DNA from: Dolichospermum compactum NIES-806
Lineage (GTDB): Bacteria; Cyanobacteriota; Cyanobacteriia; Cyanobacteriales; Nostocaceae
Assembly (NCBI RefSeq): GCF_002368115.1
Contig: NZ_AP018316.1
Location: 1,075,504 to 1,139,503 of the forward strand
Direction: 5' to 3'
DNA: 64,000 nt
In this document: positions 34,855 through 42,667 of the stretch, in pieces
Numbering within the stretch: the stretch's first letter is position 1
Layout of the letters: each line of letters opens with the position of its first letter
Translations under genes and position numbers: made by a program
The notes under the pieces: generated by a model
The model's input: the letters and a program-made list of their open reading frames with translations, nothing else
The model's database searches: none
Told to the model about the DNA's origin: nothing

Positions 34855-35643
34855 ATGTCTAATATTGTGAAAATATCCTCCGAAGATATTATTTATCACC
34901 TAAAAATATCTTGTCAACTCCCTAGTTTATTAGACGCGATCGCCACCAGAACAATTATTACAGAAACTGCCGAAAAAGAAGGTATTACCATCGAAATAGC
35001 AGAATTACAACAAACCGCAGATAGTTTACGATTAGCTAACAACCTGATTAAAGCAGAAGACACCTGGGAATGGTTACAAAAACATTATCTTACCTTAGAT
35101 AACTTTGAAGAAATCGCAAACATCAATCTCCTATCGGCAAAATTAGCTCATCATTTATTTGCCGAGAAAGTTGAACCATTCTTTTATGCTCACCAACTTG
35201 ATTACAGCGGGGCAGTTACCTATGAAATAATATTAGATGATGAAGATCTAGCTTTAGAAATATTTTATGCTCTTCAAGAAGGAGAAATTAGTTTTCAAGA
35301 AGTAGCTCGTCAATATATCGAAAATCCCGAAATTCGTCGCGCTGGAGGATATCAAGGTATCCGCAAACGTAGTGATTTTAGACCAGAAATTGCTGCCGCA
35401 GTTTTTGCAGCTAATCCCCCAGAAATTATTAAACCAGTCATTACACCCAAAGGAGTCCATATCATCATAGTTGAAGAAATCATTGCCCCCGAATTGAATG
35501 AACAAATGCGCGTAGCAATTCTTGGAGATTTATTTACTAATTGGTTAAAAGAGCAAATTAATAAATTAGAAATTGTCGCCACATTAGGAGATGAAATAAA
35601 TTCTCCCCCTTCCCCAATACAAATATTTAGTGAAGCTAGTTAA
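34855..35643 (+). CDS. Parvulin-type peptidylprolyl isomerase (cytoplasmic, SurA-like)
   Basis: This 262-residue protein lacks a signal peptide. The N-terminal half is helical (SSEDIIYHLKISCQLPSLLD; AEKEGITIEIAELQQTAD), and residues about 115-210 form a parvulin-like domain (YEIILDDEDLALEIFYALQE; ISFQEVARQY; AGGYQGIRKRSDF; ITPKGVHIIIVEEI). Such soluble PpiC-like proteins are common beside cyanobacterial RiPP and type I export clusters, and this gene converges on a RiPP-type gene set 60 bases away. The start has GGAG seven bases upstream. The function is inferred; it could act as a chaperone for precursor peptides. Confidence 0.82.
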   Translation: MSNIVKISSEDIIYHLKISCQLPSLLDAIATRTIITETAEKEGITIEIAELQQTADSLRLANNLIKAEDTWEWLQKHYLTLDNFEEIANINLLSAKLAHHLFAEKVEPFFYAHQLDYSGAVTYEIILDDEDLALEIFYALQEGEISFQEVARQYIENPEIRRAGGYQGIRKRSDFRPEIAAAVFAANPPEIIKPVITPKGVHIIIVEEIIAPELNEQMRVAILGDLFTNWLKEQINKLEIVATLGDEINSPPSPIQIFSEAS

Positions 35644-35659
35644 AATTGCCAAGAGTTAG

Positions 35660-35688
35660 ATCCCCGACTTATTAAAGAAGTCGGGGAT
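35660..35688. terminator. Bidirectional hairpin between PPIase and HopA1-like genes
   Basis: The arms ATCCCCGACTT and AAGTCGGGGAT surround a short ATTAAAG loop. It lies between two converging gene ends (35643 and 35703) and belongs to the same hairpin family as 29796 and 34570, so a shared terminator is likely. Confidence 0.65.
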
Positions 35689-35702
35689 ATGAGGTCTTAG
35701 TA

Positions 35703-36785
35703 TCATCCATCTAAAGTAGTATAAATATCCTCTGAATAAGCATTAAGATAAGGATATTGTAAATTAATTTTGTGGAAGGCAAATTGTTCCAAAATAGCCA
35801 TCATACGACTGTCAGGATGATTATTTCCAGCTTGCCAAGCAGCAATTAAACCATTAGCAATCATTTGACAACGATTAGTCCCAAAACTTTCTTTTTCCGC
35901 CAGTTTATTGGTTGGTTCTTCCGCACAACCTAACCCTGGTGCTAGTTGCTTAGTAAACAACGGTACTTGTTGAGAAAAGCTATCTTGATTTTCTAAATAT
36001 ATCTTTTTTAAAATCGGGTAAATAGTTTTATATTCATGTTTATTAAAATACAGCACTGCTGAATCATAACGTCTATATTGATCAGGATTATAGAGAGCTT
36101 TAAAAGAGAAAGCAACTTGCATATTATTGAATTCTCTAGTCACATTCTCCATCACCGATACTGCTCCTTCAGAGGATAAATTAAAATAGATTCTGACAAT
36201 ATCTTGATTGTCTTGAGTACCTAAATTAGACACTGCCATATAGAATCCATTCTGAACTAGATTTTTAGGCATTTTAATTGCCACTAAATCCCCAACATTA
36301 GCTGATTTATCAACTTCTGATAAATATAAATCCCGCTCAATATGCAAAGTTAAACCATTTTTTTGTACTGCTAAACAACTATCTTCTTCTTCCTCAACTA
36401 CCAACCAATTATTACTCCAATAACCTCTACCTGTATTACTTCTATGTAGTCTTTCGTAAAATTCCAAATCCATGCCAAACAAGCTATTATTACTAAGATT
36501 ATTTATTTGAGTATCAGCACTAGGGTAGTTATCCCAAGAACCATTGTAATAAGCACTATAAAGAAAATTACGCAATTGGATACTCAAATGTTTTGTTTGA
36601 ATATCTAAGGATAAATTCTTAAACCGAGCGATTAATGATTCTGGCAATTCTAATAATTTGTAAGTTGGATGCTTAATAGCATAAAATGACTCAATTTCCA
36701 AATAATCAACAATATTTTGCAGCGCTGTTTGTAATTCTTTTGGAAGTTGAACAAGTTGACTATAAACAGAATCTAATACTTGCAT
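35703..36785 (-). CDS. HopA1-family protein (candidate RiPP lyase, LanY-like)
   Basis: This 360-residue protein ends in a clear HopA1 domain (about 190-345): YRRYDSAVLYFNKHEYKTI, PLFTKQLAPGLGCAEEP, and SFGTNRCQMIANGLIAAW. HopA1-like proteins act as phospho-Ser/Thr lyases in class V lanthipeptide (LxmY type) and thioamitide pathways, working with an APH-like kinase. Such a kinase gene lies 15 bases upstream, and precursor genes lie beyond it. The N-terminal 180 residues (FKNLSLDIQTKHLSIQLRNF; GRGYWSNNWLV) are also typical of the family. The family call is strong; the chemistry here is inferred from context. Confidence 0.82.
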   Translation of the reverse strand: MQVLDSVYSQLVQLPKELQTALQNIVDYLEIESFYAIKHPTYKLLELPESLIARFKNLSLDIQTKHLSIQLRNFLYSAYYNGSWDNYPSADTQINNLSNNSLFGMDLEFYERLHRSNTGRGYWSNNWLVVEEEEDSCLAVQKNGLTLHIERDLYLSEVDKSANVGDLVAIKMPKNLVQNGFYMAVSNLGTQDNQDIVRIYFNLSSEGAVSVMENVTREFNNMQVAFSFKALYNPDQYRRYDSAVLYFNKHEYKTIYPILKKIYLENQDSFSQQVPLFTKQLAPGLGCAEEPTNKLAEKESFGTNRCQMIANGLIAAWQAGNNHPDSRMMAILEQFAFHKINLQYPYLNAYSEDIYTTLDG

Positions 36786-36800
36786 ATAAACTTTCCTTCT

Positions 36801-37964
36801 CTAAACAAGAGATAAATTTCTAGCAGTTATTGTTGACAATTCCATTCCCAAAATTGTAGGAATAGATGCTTGAGGACGACATAATAAACTCTTAGCAACT
36901 TGGAGAATACAAATACCTGAATTATCAAAAGTTTTTTCATGTTGAAGTCTAGCTTGAATAGCTTTAATTAAAGCTAAACCGCTAAATTGCATCACTAATT
37001 CTAAAAAATCTGGACGCAGTTCTAAAATTTCTGGAAAAGTAGTTAAATAAGCCGTAACTAATGTAGATAAAGAAGGTTGAATCATTGATAGGGGAATAGC
37101 TGCTAAACGCAAACATTCCTCAATTGGTATAGTTTTACTAGAGACTATGCTATACAACCAAATTTGCAGATAACTAGCGATTATGGTCCCCAAATCATTA
37201 GCAGGATCTCCCCAATTACCTCTTTCCCAATCAATTAGTCGGACGATATTTTTATTTCCAGGTAATTTCTCCTCAATTTCTGTTTCCCAGTTCAAAGATA
37301 AAAGAATGTTATTGAGTTTCAGATCATTATGAATTAAACAACAGGGAGTAAAAGCCTGATTTAATTGTGCAATTGCTTTTCCTAAATTATCGTAACGTTG
37401 ATAGAGAGCAAAAAACTTTAAACCATCAGCCGGAAGTTGACCAAATATTTGTGGTGTAATTCTATCTAATCCTTTGGTAATATTTTGAAATATTAGAGAA
37501 TTTCCCAAGAAATTTTGGTAGCTTTGGTTGTTTATTGTCAGGCTATGAATGGCTGCAATCGTCGTACCAACTGATTGAGAAATCTCAGGAGAAAAATCCT
37601 GATTTTTGGCGTAAAATTCCGCCAAATCTTGATAGTTATTGAGATAATTGAAAACGATAATAGAGTTTTCTAAGTCAAAATGAATTACTTCTGATAAAGA
37701 TGCTCGTAAATGACTTGTTTCTGGAAATTTTTGGCAAAAATCATGAACTTTCCACTCATCTATAAATTCACCTAAAGTTTTGCCATTTCGATCATAACGC
37801 TCTTGTTTTACTAAGAGTTGATGACCATCTGATAAACTAATTAATAAATTAAAGTTTTTAGCAGATTTAAGTTCTATTTTACTTAATGACTGCTCTTCTG
37901 GCTGACAAATTTTGTTTTCAATCAGGTAGTTGAAAACATTACTAGAACTTATGAGAAATGGCAT
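36801..37964 (-). CDS. APH-like kinase (candidate RiPP Ser/Thr kinase, LanK-like)
   Basis: This 387-residue protein starts at the ATG at 37964; an upstream TTG frame start is less likely. It has the aminoglycoside-phosphotransferase fold: a catalytic loop CLIHNDLKLNNILL (catalytic Asp about 214), then metal-binding Asp in VRLIDWERGNWGDPANDL (about 245). The N-lobe KQERYDRNGKTLGEF contains the candidate ATP Lys. In class V lanthipeptide systems this kinase phosphorylates Ser/Thr of the precursor before elimination by the HopA1 partner. It lies between the precursor genes and the HopA1 gene. No LanM, LanB or LanC homologue is present. Confidence 0.8.
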   Translation of the reverse strand: MPFLISSSNVFNYLIENKICQPEEQSLSKIELKSAKNFNLLISLSDGHQLLVKQERYDRNGKTLGEFIDEWKVHDFCQKFPETSHLRASLSEVIHFDLENSIIVFNYLNNYQDLAEFYAKNQDFSPEISQSVGTTIAAIHSLTINNQSYQNFLGNSLIFQNITKGLDRITPQIFGQLPADGLKFFALYQRYDNLGKAIAQLNQAFTPCCLIHNDLKLNNILLSLNWETEIEEKLPGNKNIVRLIDWERGNWGDPANDLGTIIASYLQIWLYSIVSSKTIPIEECLRLAAIPLSMIQPSLSTLVTAYLTTFPEILELRPDFLELVMQFSGLALIKAIQARLQHEKTFDNSGICILQVAKSLLCRPQASIPTILGMELSTITARNLSLV

Positions 37965-38058
37965 GATTTCAAATGATAATAATATGTGCAATAAATCCCT
38001 GTTGTTTAGTCAATTTCTAGATTTAGGTAAATCATTAACGTAATAAATGGAAAATTAT

Positions 38059-38268
38059 TTATTTTTTAAATGCCCTTGTTAATAATGAGATAGTATCTAT
38101 AGCATAGATAGCCAAGACAAATTCCAACGCCTTCACACCATAATTAAGTATTTGATGAACATCATTATATTCACCACCAAAGATAGATATAGAGTCCATA
38201 TCATCTAGATTGATAATAAACTTTTTTCCATGAGCATTATGTAGATCAGAAATTGTCACATTAGCCAT
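38059..38268 (-). CDS. Double-glycine-leader precursor peptide 1
   Basis: This 69-residue peptide has leader ANVTISDLHNAHGKKFIINL up to SIFGG at residues 28-32, and a predicted core of 37 residues (EYNDVHQILNYGVK, then ALEFVLAIYAIDTISLLTRA). AGAGGT precedes the ATG. The core is amphipathic and hydrophobic, with three Ser/Thr (DTISLLT) and no Cys. Its middle resembles that of precursor 2 (YGVKALEF against FGVKYLEF, then YAI). It is the last precursor before the kinase gene, 94 bases away. Size, leader, GG site and position support a RiPP precursor; modification is unproved. Confidence 0.75.
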   Translation of the reverse strand: MANVTISDLHNAHGKKFIINLDDMDSISIFGGEYNDVHQILNYGVKALEFVLAIYAIDTISLLTRAFKK

Positions 38269-38430
38269 TTCTTACCTCTACAAAAATTAAATTTTTATGT
38301 CTGCAAATTTATGTACCCCACCAGTTTGAATATCAGATCCAATTTTATTAACTATCCAGGATTATTAGTAACGAATCTGATGTTAATAACATAGATTTGT
38401 TTTTACTTTTTAACCCTGGATGGTTGTATG

Positions 38431-38454
38431 GGCTTTGTAGTTGACTACAAAGCC
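38431..38454. terminator. Perfect hairpin after precursor gene 2
   Basis: The 10-base arms GGCTTTGTAG and CTACAAAGCC enclose TTGA, seven bases downstream of the precursor 2 stop on the minus strand. No T-run follows, so partial termination or a stability stem that raises precursor mRNA over downstream enzyme mRNA is more likely than full termination. Confidence 0.6.
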
Positions 38455-38460
38455 AAGTAA

Positions 38461-38724
38461 TTAGTAGCCGTAGCCACCACCAGTGTGGGAATCGTTGCTG
38501 AAGGATTTAGCAATATGCTTAATACTAGCGATCGCATATCCATCAACTAAGAATTCCAAGTATTTAACACCAAAATCGCCATAAACACCAAAATCGCTAA
38601 AACCGCTACCACCACCGTTGATTGATACAGAAGCTGCATCATTCAAATCATTAAGATAGCTTTCGGAATCTTGAAATAATTCAGAACCAGTTACATTTAA
38701 TTGAGAAAGAGTAATACTTGCCAT
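38461..38724 (-). CDS. Double-glycine-leader precursor peptide 2
   Basis: This 87-residue peptide starts at the ATG at 38724; the apparent earlier TTG start is part of the TTGGAGG ribosome-binding site. Its leader has the cyanobacterial bacteriocin-type motif ITLSQLNVTGSELFQDSESY, followed by LNDLNDAASVSINGG. The 49-residue core after GG contains FGVKYLEFLVDGYAIASIKH and a Gly/Tyr-rich end GGGYGY. No Cys is present; Ser and Thr cluster in KSFSNDSHT. It resembles precursor 1 in the core middle. This is a strong candidate RiPP or GG-leader bacteriocin precursor. Confidence 0.78.
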   Translation of the reverse strand: MASITLSQLNVTGSELFQDSESYLNDLNDAASVSINGGGSGFSDFGVYGDFGVKYLEFLVDGYAIASIKHIAKSFSNDSHTGGGYGY

Positions 38725-38736
38725 AATTTCCTCCAA

Positions 38737-39070
38737 GAAAACTTGTCTTTTGTAAGTGGGAATTTGTGAATTGGTTAAGTTGGTGTTTCCTTAACCGTTA
38801 CAACTATTTTTATTCATCAGAAACAGAAAAATCAAGGCTTTGAACCCAGTAAAAAAGACACAAATATCTGCATTCTGTCTTTTATTAAAAGCGTAAATTC
38901 TGGGATTTAGCTAATTAAATAAGACTGACAGATTGGCAGAAAGCTCGATATCCTTCGTTCGGGTTTAGCACTGATGAACCCCTACTAAATAAAAAATCGT
39001 GCATCTTCAGGTTACTAACTCTGAAAACACACGAAAATCCGGAAAATATTGAATTTTTTCACAACAGATA
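38737..39070. other. Spacer between precursor genes 2 and 3
   Basis: There is no open frame of note. It likely contains a promoter for precursors 1-2 and the kinase/HopA1 genes on the minus strand. A short GGGTTTAGCACTGATGAACC segment (38963-38982) is a degraded piece of the MITE-arm repeat. Confidence 0.45.
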
Positions 39071-39316
39071 TTAAAAATCAAACTTGTTTATCAAACTATC
39101 TGTTGTATCTTTGAGACTGATTTTCCACTGTTCCATACTACTGTCTAGTTCCTTTAATAGTGTTGAAAGATCAGTTGTATTAGTGGTTATTGGCGGATTT
39201 CTTCTGTCTTTTCTCATCGTGTAACCACCCTTAAGAGTCTTCATTTCCCAAGGTGTCAGTTCATCCAGAATCGGTTCTGAAATCCTCAGTTCTAATTCAG
39301 AAATTGTGATTTTCAC
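39071..39316 (-). CDS. Double-glycine-leader precursor peptide 3 (different core)
   Basis: This 81-residue peptide starts at a GTG with AGGAGGT nine bases upstream. The leader is KITISELELRISEPILDELT then PWEMKTLKGG, a different GG-leader type with the common Glu-Met before Gly-Gly. The core of about 50 residues begins YTMRKDRRNPPITTNTTDLS, is polar, rich in Ser/Thr, and has no Cys. It lies farthest upstream in the cluster and may have its own promoter. It could be an alternative substrate of the kinase/HopA1 pair or an unrelated peptide. Confidence 0.65.
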   Translation of the reverse strand: MKITISELELRISEPILDELTPWEMKTLKGGYTMRKDRRNPPITTNTTDLSTLLKELDSSMEQWKISLKDTTDSLINKFDF

Positions 39317-39568
39317 TATTCATTCACCTCCTTGAATACTCCATTTGCATGGAATCAGGCTAAAAATTTATCCTGCTCTTATATTTTGGAATAGTATCTG
39401 ACAAAATAAATGATTTGAAACTAATTTATTAGACCCAAATAAGGGTGTTTTGTCCATGAAAACAAAAAAAGCAAAGAAAGTTTCCTAAAAGTAACTTCCC
39501 TTGCCTTAGATGAATTAAAAACTATCAACCTCTGTCAAAAGGTGGAAATTTCTTTCTAGCTTTAGTAA

Positions 39569-40141
39569 TTAACCAACAAATGCTAAACGAGGTGCGATCG
39601 CAGCAGGACGTTCTACACCTTTGAGGTAAGCAAGAACAGTATCCGCATCAGATACTTCAAAGGGGTCACTACCACAGTTATCTTCAAAACCAGGTTCAAT
39701 GAACATTTTTTCAATTTCGCCGTTATTAACAACCATTGCATAACGCCAAGAACGCATTCCAAAACCGATGTTAGATTTATCAACTAACATTCCCATTTTG
39801 CGGCTAAATTCTCCACTACCATCTGGTAACAAGAAGACATTCTTAGCACCTTGTTGTTTGCCCCATTGGAACATTACAAATGCGTCATTAACTGACAAAC
39901 AAATGATTTGATCAACACCTTGCGCTTTGAATTCCTCAAACAGTTCTTCATAGCGAGGCAAATGTGTAGAAGAACAGGTAGGAGTAAAAGCACCGGGGAG
40001 AGCGAATAATACTACTTTCTTACCGGCAAAAATTTCTTGTGTGGTGACATCTTTCCAAGTGTAAGGATTGGGTCCGCCTATAGATTCATCCCGAACACGA
40101 GTCTTGAATACTACATTTGGAACGTGAGTAATAGCAGTCAT
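39569..40141 (-). CDS. Type II peroxiredoxin (Prx5-like)
   Basis: This 190-residue enzyme has the Prx5 active site LPGAFTPTCSSTHLPRYEE with peroxidatic Cys56, and a second Cys in FEDNCGSDPFEVSDADTVL (about 155). It also shows VNDAFVMFQWG and KMGMLVDKS. These enzymes reduce peroxides using glutathione or thioredoxin-type donors. The gene is divergent from a Fur-family regulator across a spacer with a perfect palindrome, matching the known pairing of peroxiredoxin and PerR (FurC) in Anabaena. Confidence 0.92.
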   Translation of the reverse strand: MTAITHVPNVVFKTRVRDESIGGPNPYTWKDVTTQEIFAGKKVVLFALPGAFTPTCSSTHLPRYEELFEEFKAQGVDQIICLSVNDAFVMFQWGKQQGAKNVFLLPDGSGEFSRKMGMLVDKSNIGFGMRSWRYAMVVNNGEIEKMFIEPGFEDNCGSDPFEVSDADTVLAYLKGVERPAAIAPRLAFVG

Positions 40142-40216
40142 AAATACCTCTTTTTTCGATGGAAGATTTTAACTCGTGTTGCTGCTTTTGCTTAGGGCAT
40201 CAGTAGCTCATCTTGT

Positions 40217-40237
40217 AAATCAGAATAATTCTGATTT
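40217..40237. promoter_or_regulatory. Candidate PerR/FurC operator palindrome
   Basis: AAATCAGAAT and ATTCTGATTT form a perfect inverted repeat around one central base. It lies between divergent peroxiredoxin and perR starts, 76 bases from the former and 119 from the latter. Its layout fits a Fur-family operator; binding is not shown. Confidence 0.6.
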
Positions 40238-40355
40238 AGGAATTAGTCAATAGTTATAAATACTTATTTTATAATGTATTTTTTAAAAAAGCTTAGTTCT
40301 TAAAAAGGAAAAGTTATAATAGGAGTTTATATCTTTATATAGCTAAGTAAATCCT

Positions 40356-40781
40356 ATGCAGCCAAAAGCTAATGATATTATCAAAACCCTTAAAAATAGA
40401 GGGTTGCGAGTCACACCCCAGAGATTTGGCGTTTATGCCAACCTCTTAGCAAGAGAAGATCACCCGACGGTTGATCAAATTCTGAGAGACTTGAATCAAG
40501 AAGCACCCACTTCTTCTCAGGCAACCGTATATGCGGCACTCCAGGCACTACGAGAGGTAGGTTTGGTGCGAGAAGTGCTATTAGAGCAAGGTGTATCTCG
40601 TTATGATGCTAACGTTGCCCCCCACCATCATTTTCGCTGTAACTGCTGTGGTGCGATTGAAGATATCAACTGGAATACTTTCCCAAATATTGATCTTAGT
40701 CAACTGCGACAGGGGTTAAAAGTAGAACGGTATGAAGTAACAGTTGAGGGAGTGTGCGATGCTTGCCGCACCCATATTTGA
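40356..40781 (+). CDS. perR: Fur-family peroxide regulator (PerR/FurC type)
   Basis: This 141-residue protein has a winged-helix domain (KNRGLRVTPQRFGVYANL; SSQATVYAALQAL recognition helix) and a metal domain. The Cys pairs CNCC and CDAC form the structural zinc site. The regulatory-site residues of PerR rather than Fur are visible: Asp in SRYDAN, His in PHHHFRC, and Asp in IEDINW. It likely senses peroxide by iron-catalysed oxidation and represses peroxiredoxin next door and itself. Position and residues both support PerR, called FurC in Anabaena. Confidence 0.88.
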   Translation: MQPKANDIIKTLKNRGLRVTPQRFGVYANLLAREDHPTVDQILRDLNQEAPTSSQATVYAALQALREVGLVREVLLEQGVSRYDANVAPHHHFRCNCCGAIEDINWNTFPNIDLSQLRQGLKVERYEVTVEGVCDACRTHI

Positions 40782-40816
40782 TATAATAATTAACTAGAAT
40801 TGCATAGGAGCAAACA

Positions 40817-41176
40817 ATGTACGACAGCGATAAACGTAAATTATTATCAGCATTGTGTCATGGAGCAATTTTTTTTAGCACCACCATTGTCTCCATTGGA
40901 TTACCTATAGCCATACTCTTTGTATCAGATGATCCTGTCGTCAAAGACAATGCCAAAGAATCTATCAATTTCCACTTTAATGTTTGGTTATATGGATCAA
41001 TTCTAGGGGCATTGTTTTTTCTGATTGGTTGGTTGATTGTACCATTATTCATCTTGTTCCCACTGGCAGGTTTAGGTTATATCCTGCACTGGGGATTGAC
41101 AATTTGGGCGCTAATTGGTGTTTTTAGTAATCCTGATCAACCTTGTCGTTATCCGTTTATCTTTCGAGTTCTTTAG
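40817..41176 (+). CDS. DUF4870-type small membrane protein
   Basis: This 119-residue protein has about three hydrophobic segments and the family pattern LLSALCHGAIFFSTTIVSIG, VKDNAKESINFHFNVWLYG and GLTIWALIGVFSNPDQPCRY. The His in SALCHG and the Asn/Phe in INFHFN are typical of DUF4870. Its function is unknown. It begins 35 bases after perR on the same strand and may be co-transcribed with it. Confidence 0.82.
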   Translation: MYDSDKRKLLSALCHGAIFFSTTIVSIGLPIAILFVSDDPVVKDNAKESINFHFNVWLYGSILGALFFLIGWLIVPLFILFPLAGLGYILHWGLTIWALIGVFSNPDQPCRYPFIFRVL

Positions 41177-41580
41177 ATCAAATCTGGGAAAATATGGTAA
41201 TTTAATTAATCATAGACTTTTGATTAAACAACTTACCAAAATTAATTGCATGATTTTTTAAGATTGTTTTTTGCAAATTTGTTATAAGCAAATGTCTATC
41301 AAGTTGTAAAATATAAAATTGCCCCACAGCTTCATCAACAGTAGGGCAAAAGACAGTTAAAGCACTGCTTGTAGTTTGTCTGAATAGAGCAAGCTAGAAA
41401 CTTGCTTTTGTGACGCTTTATTCTGTGTCCATTGCATTCTTTTTTGTTTCATTCAGTGAAAAAAAAGTTTGCCTACCGCACACTATTCGCGTTTAAAAAG
41501 GAATTTAAACTCCTTTATTTACGAATACAATCCTTCATTCCGTGAAATCCTTAAATCCGTTAAATCAGTGATCAAAATTT
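41177..41580. other. Intergenic region upstream of hemB
   Basis: There is no gene. A small inverted repeat AAAGGAATTTAAACTCCTTT lies near 41496-41515, and inverted TTGCCC/GGGCAA arms near 41320-41349 may end perR/DUF4870 transcription. Confidence 0.4.
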
Positions 41581-42558
41581 ATGTTTCCTATACATCGCCC
41601 TCGTCGTCTGCGTAGCCATACCCAATTACGCCGTATGGTACGTGAAACCGTTTTAACTACTAACGATTTGATTTATCCATTGTTTGCTGTACCAGGAGAA
41701 GGTATTGCCAAGGAAGTCAAATCTATGCCCGGTGTTTATCAACTTTCAGTAGATAAGATTGTTGAGGAAGCTAAAGAGGTTTATGACTTAGGAATTCCGG
41801 CAATTATCTTATTTGGAATTCCGGCAGATAAAGACATAGATGCTACCGGGGCATGGCATGATTGTGGCATTGTCCAAAAAGCAGCAACCGCAGTTAAAAA
41901 TGCCGTTCCTGATTTAATTGTCATGGCTGATACTTGTTTATGTGAATATACAAGTCATGGACATTGTGGTTATTTACAAGTGGGTGATTTAACAGGTAGG
42001 GTTTTAAATGACCCAACTTTAGAATTATTAAAGAAAACCGCTGTTTCCCAAGCTCAAGCCGGTGCAGATATTATCGCACCTTCGGGGATGATGGATGGTT
42101 TTGTGCAAGCTATTCGCGCAGGTTTGGATGAAGCGGGATTTGAAGATATCCCCATTATGTCTTATGCTGCTAAATATGCTTCGGCTTATTATGGGCCATT
42201 TAGAGATGCTGCTGACTCAACACCGCAATTTGGAGATAGACGCACTTACCAAATGGACCCCGGTAACGCTCGTGAAGCGCTGAAAGAAATTGAGTTAGAT
42301 ATTGCTGAAGGTGCTGATATGTTGATGGTAAAACCAGCTTTGGCATATATGGATATTATCTGGCGCGTTAAGGAAGCTACTCATTTACCTGTGGCTGCTT
42401 ACAATGTATCTGGTGAATATGCGATGGTGAAGGCTGCGGCTTTAAATGGTTGGATTGATGAGCAGCGTGTGGTTATGGAGACTTTGACTGGCTTTAAACG
42501 GGCTGGTGCTGATTTAATTTTGACTTACCACGCTAAGGATGCGGCTCGGTGGTTGTAA
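41581..42558 (+). CDS. hemB: Porphobilinogen synthase (zinc-type)
   Basis: This 325-residue enzyme condenses two 5-aminolevulinate molecules in tetrapyrrole (chlorophyll, heme, phycobilin) synthesis. The two catalytic lysines are in SYAAKYASAYYGPFR and DMLMVKPALAY. The metal site ADTCLCEYTSHGHCG has Cys119, Cys121 and Cys129, the three-Cys zinc version rather than the Asp-rich magnesium version of plants. The length is normal. It is followed by a short repeat and a toxin-antitoxin remnant. Confidence 0.95.
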   Translation: MFPIHRPRRLRSHTQLRRMVRETVLTTNDLIYPLFAVPGEGIAKEVKSMPGVYQLSVDKIVEEAKEVYDLGIPAIILFGIPADKDIDATGAWHDCGIVQKAATAVKNAVPDLIVMADTCLCEYTSHGHCGYLQVGDLTGRVLNDPTLELLKKTAVSQAQAGADIIAPSGMMDGFVQAIRAGLDEAGFEDIPIMSYAAKYASAYYGPFRDAADSTPQFGDRRTYQMDPGNAREALKEIELDIAEGADMLMVKPALAYMDIIWRVKEATHLPVAAYNVSGEYAMVKAAALNGWIDEQRVVMETLTGFKRAGADLILTYHAKDAARWL

Positions 42559-42667
42559 GTTAGAATATTATCTCACGCAGAGGCGCAGAGGCGCGGAGAG
42601 GGTTTTTGTGTTTGGGCGTGAGATTTTTGGTATTTTGGATAAAGTACAAGATAATTTTTTATGTCTT

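Noticed and set aside
35703..39316. Interpretation of the RiPP locus as a class I-IV lanthipeptide or cyanobactin cluster
   Set aside because: There is no LanB, LanM, LanC, YcaO, PatA/PatG protease or radical-SAM gene nearby, and the precursors lack Cys. The HopA1/APH pair points to a class V-like system instead.
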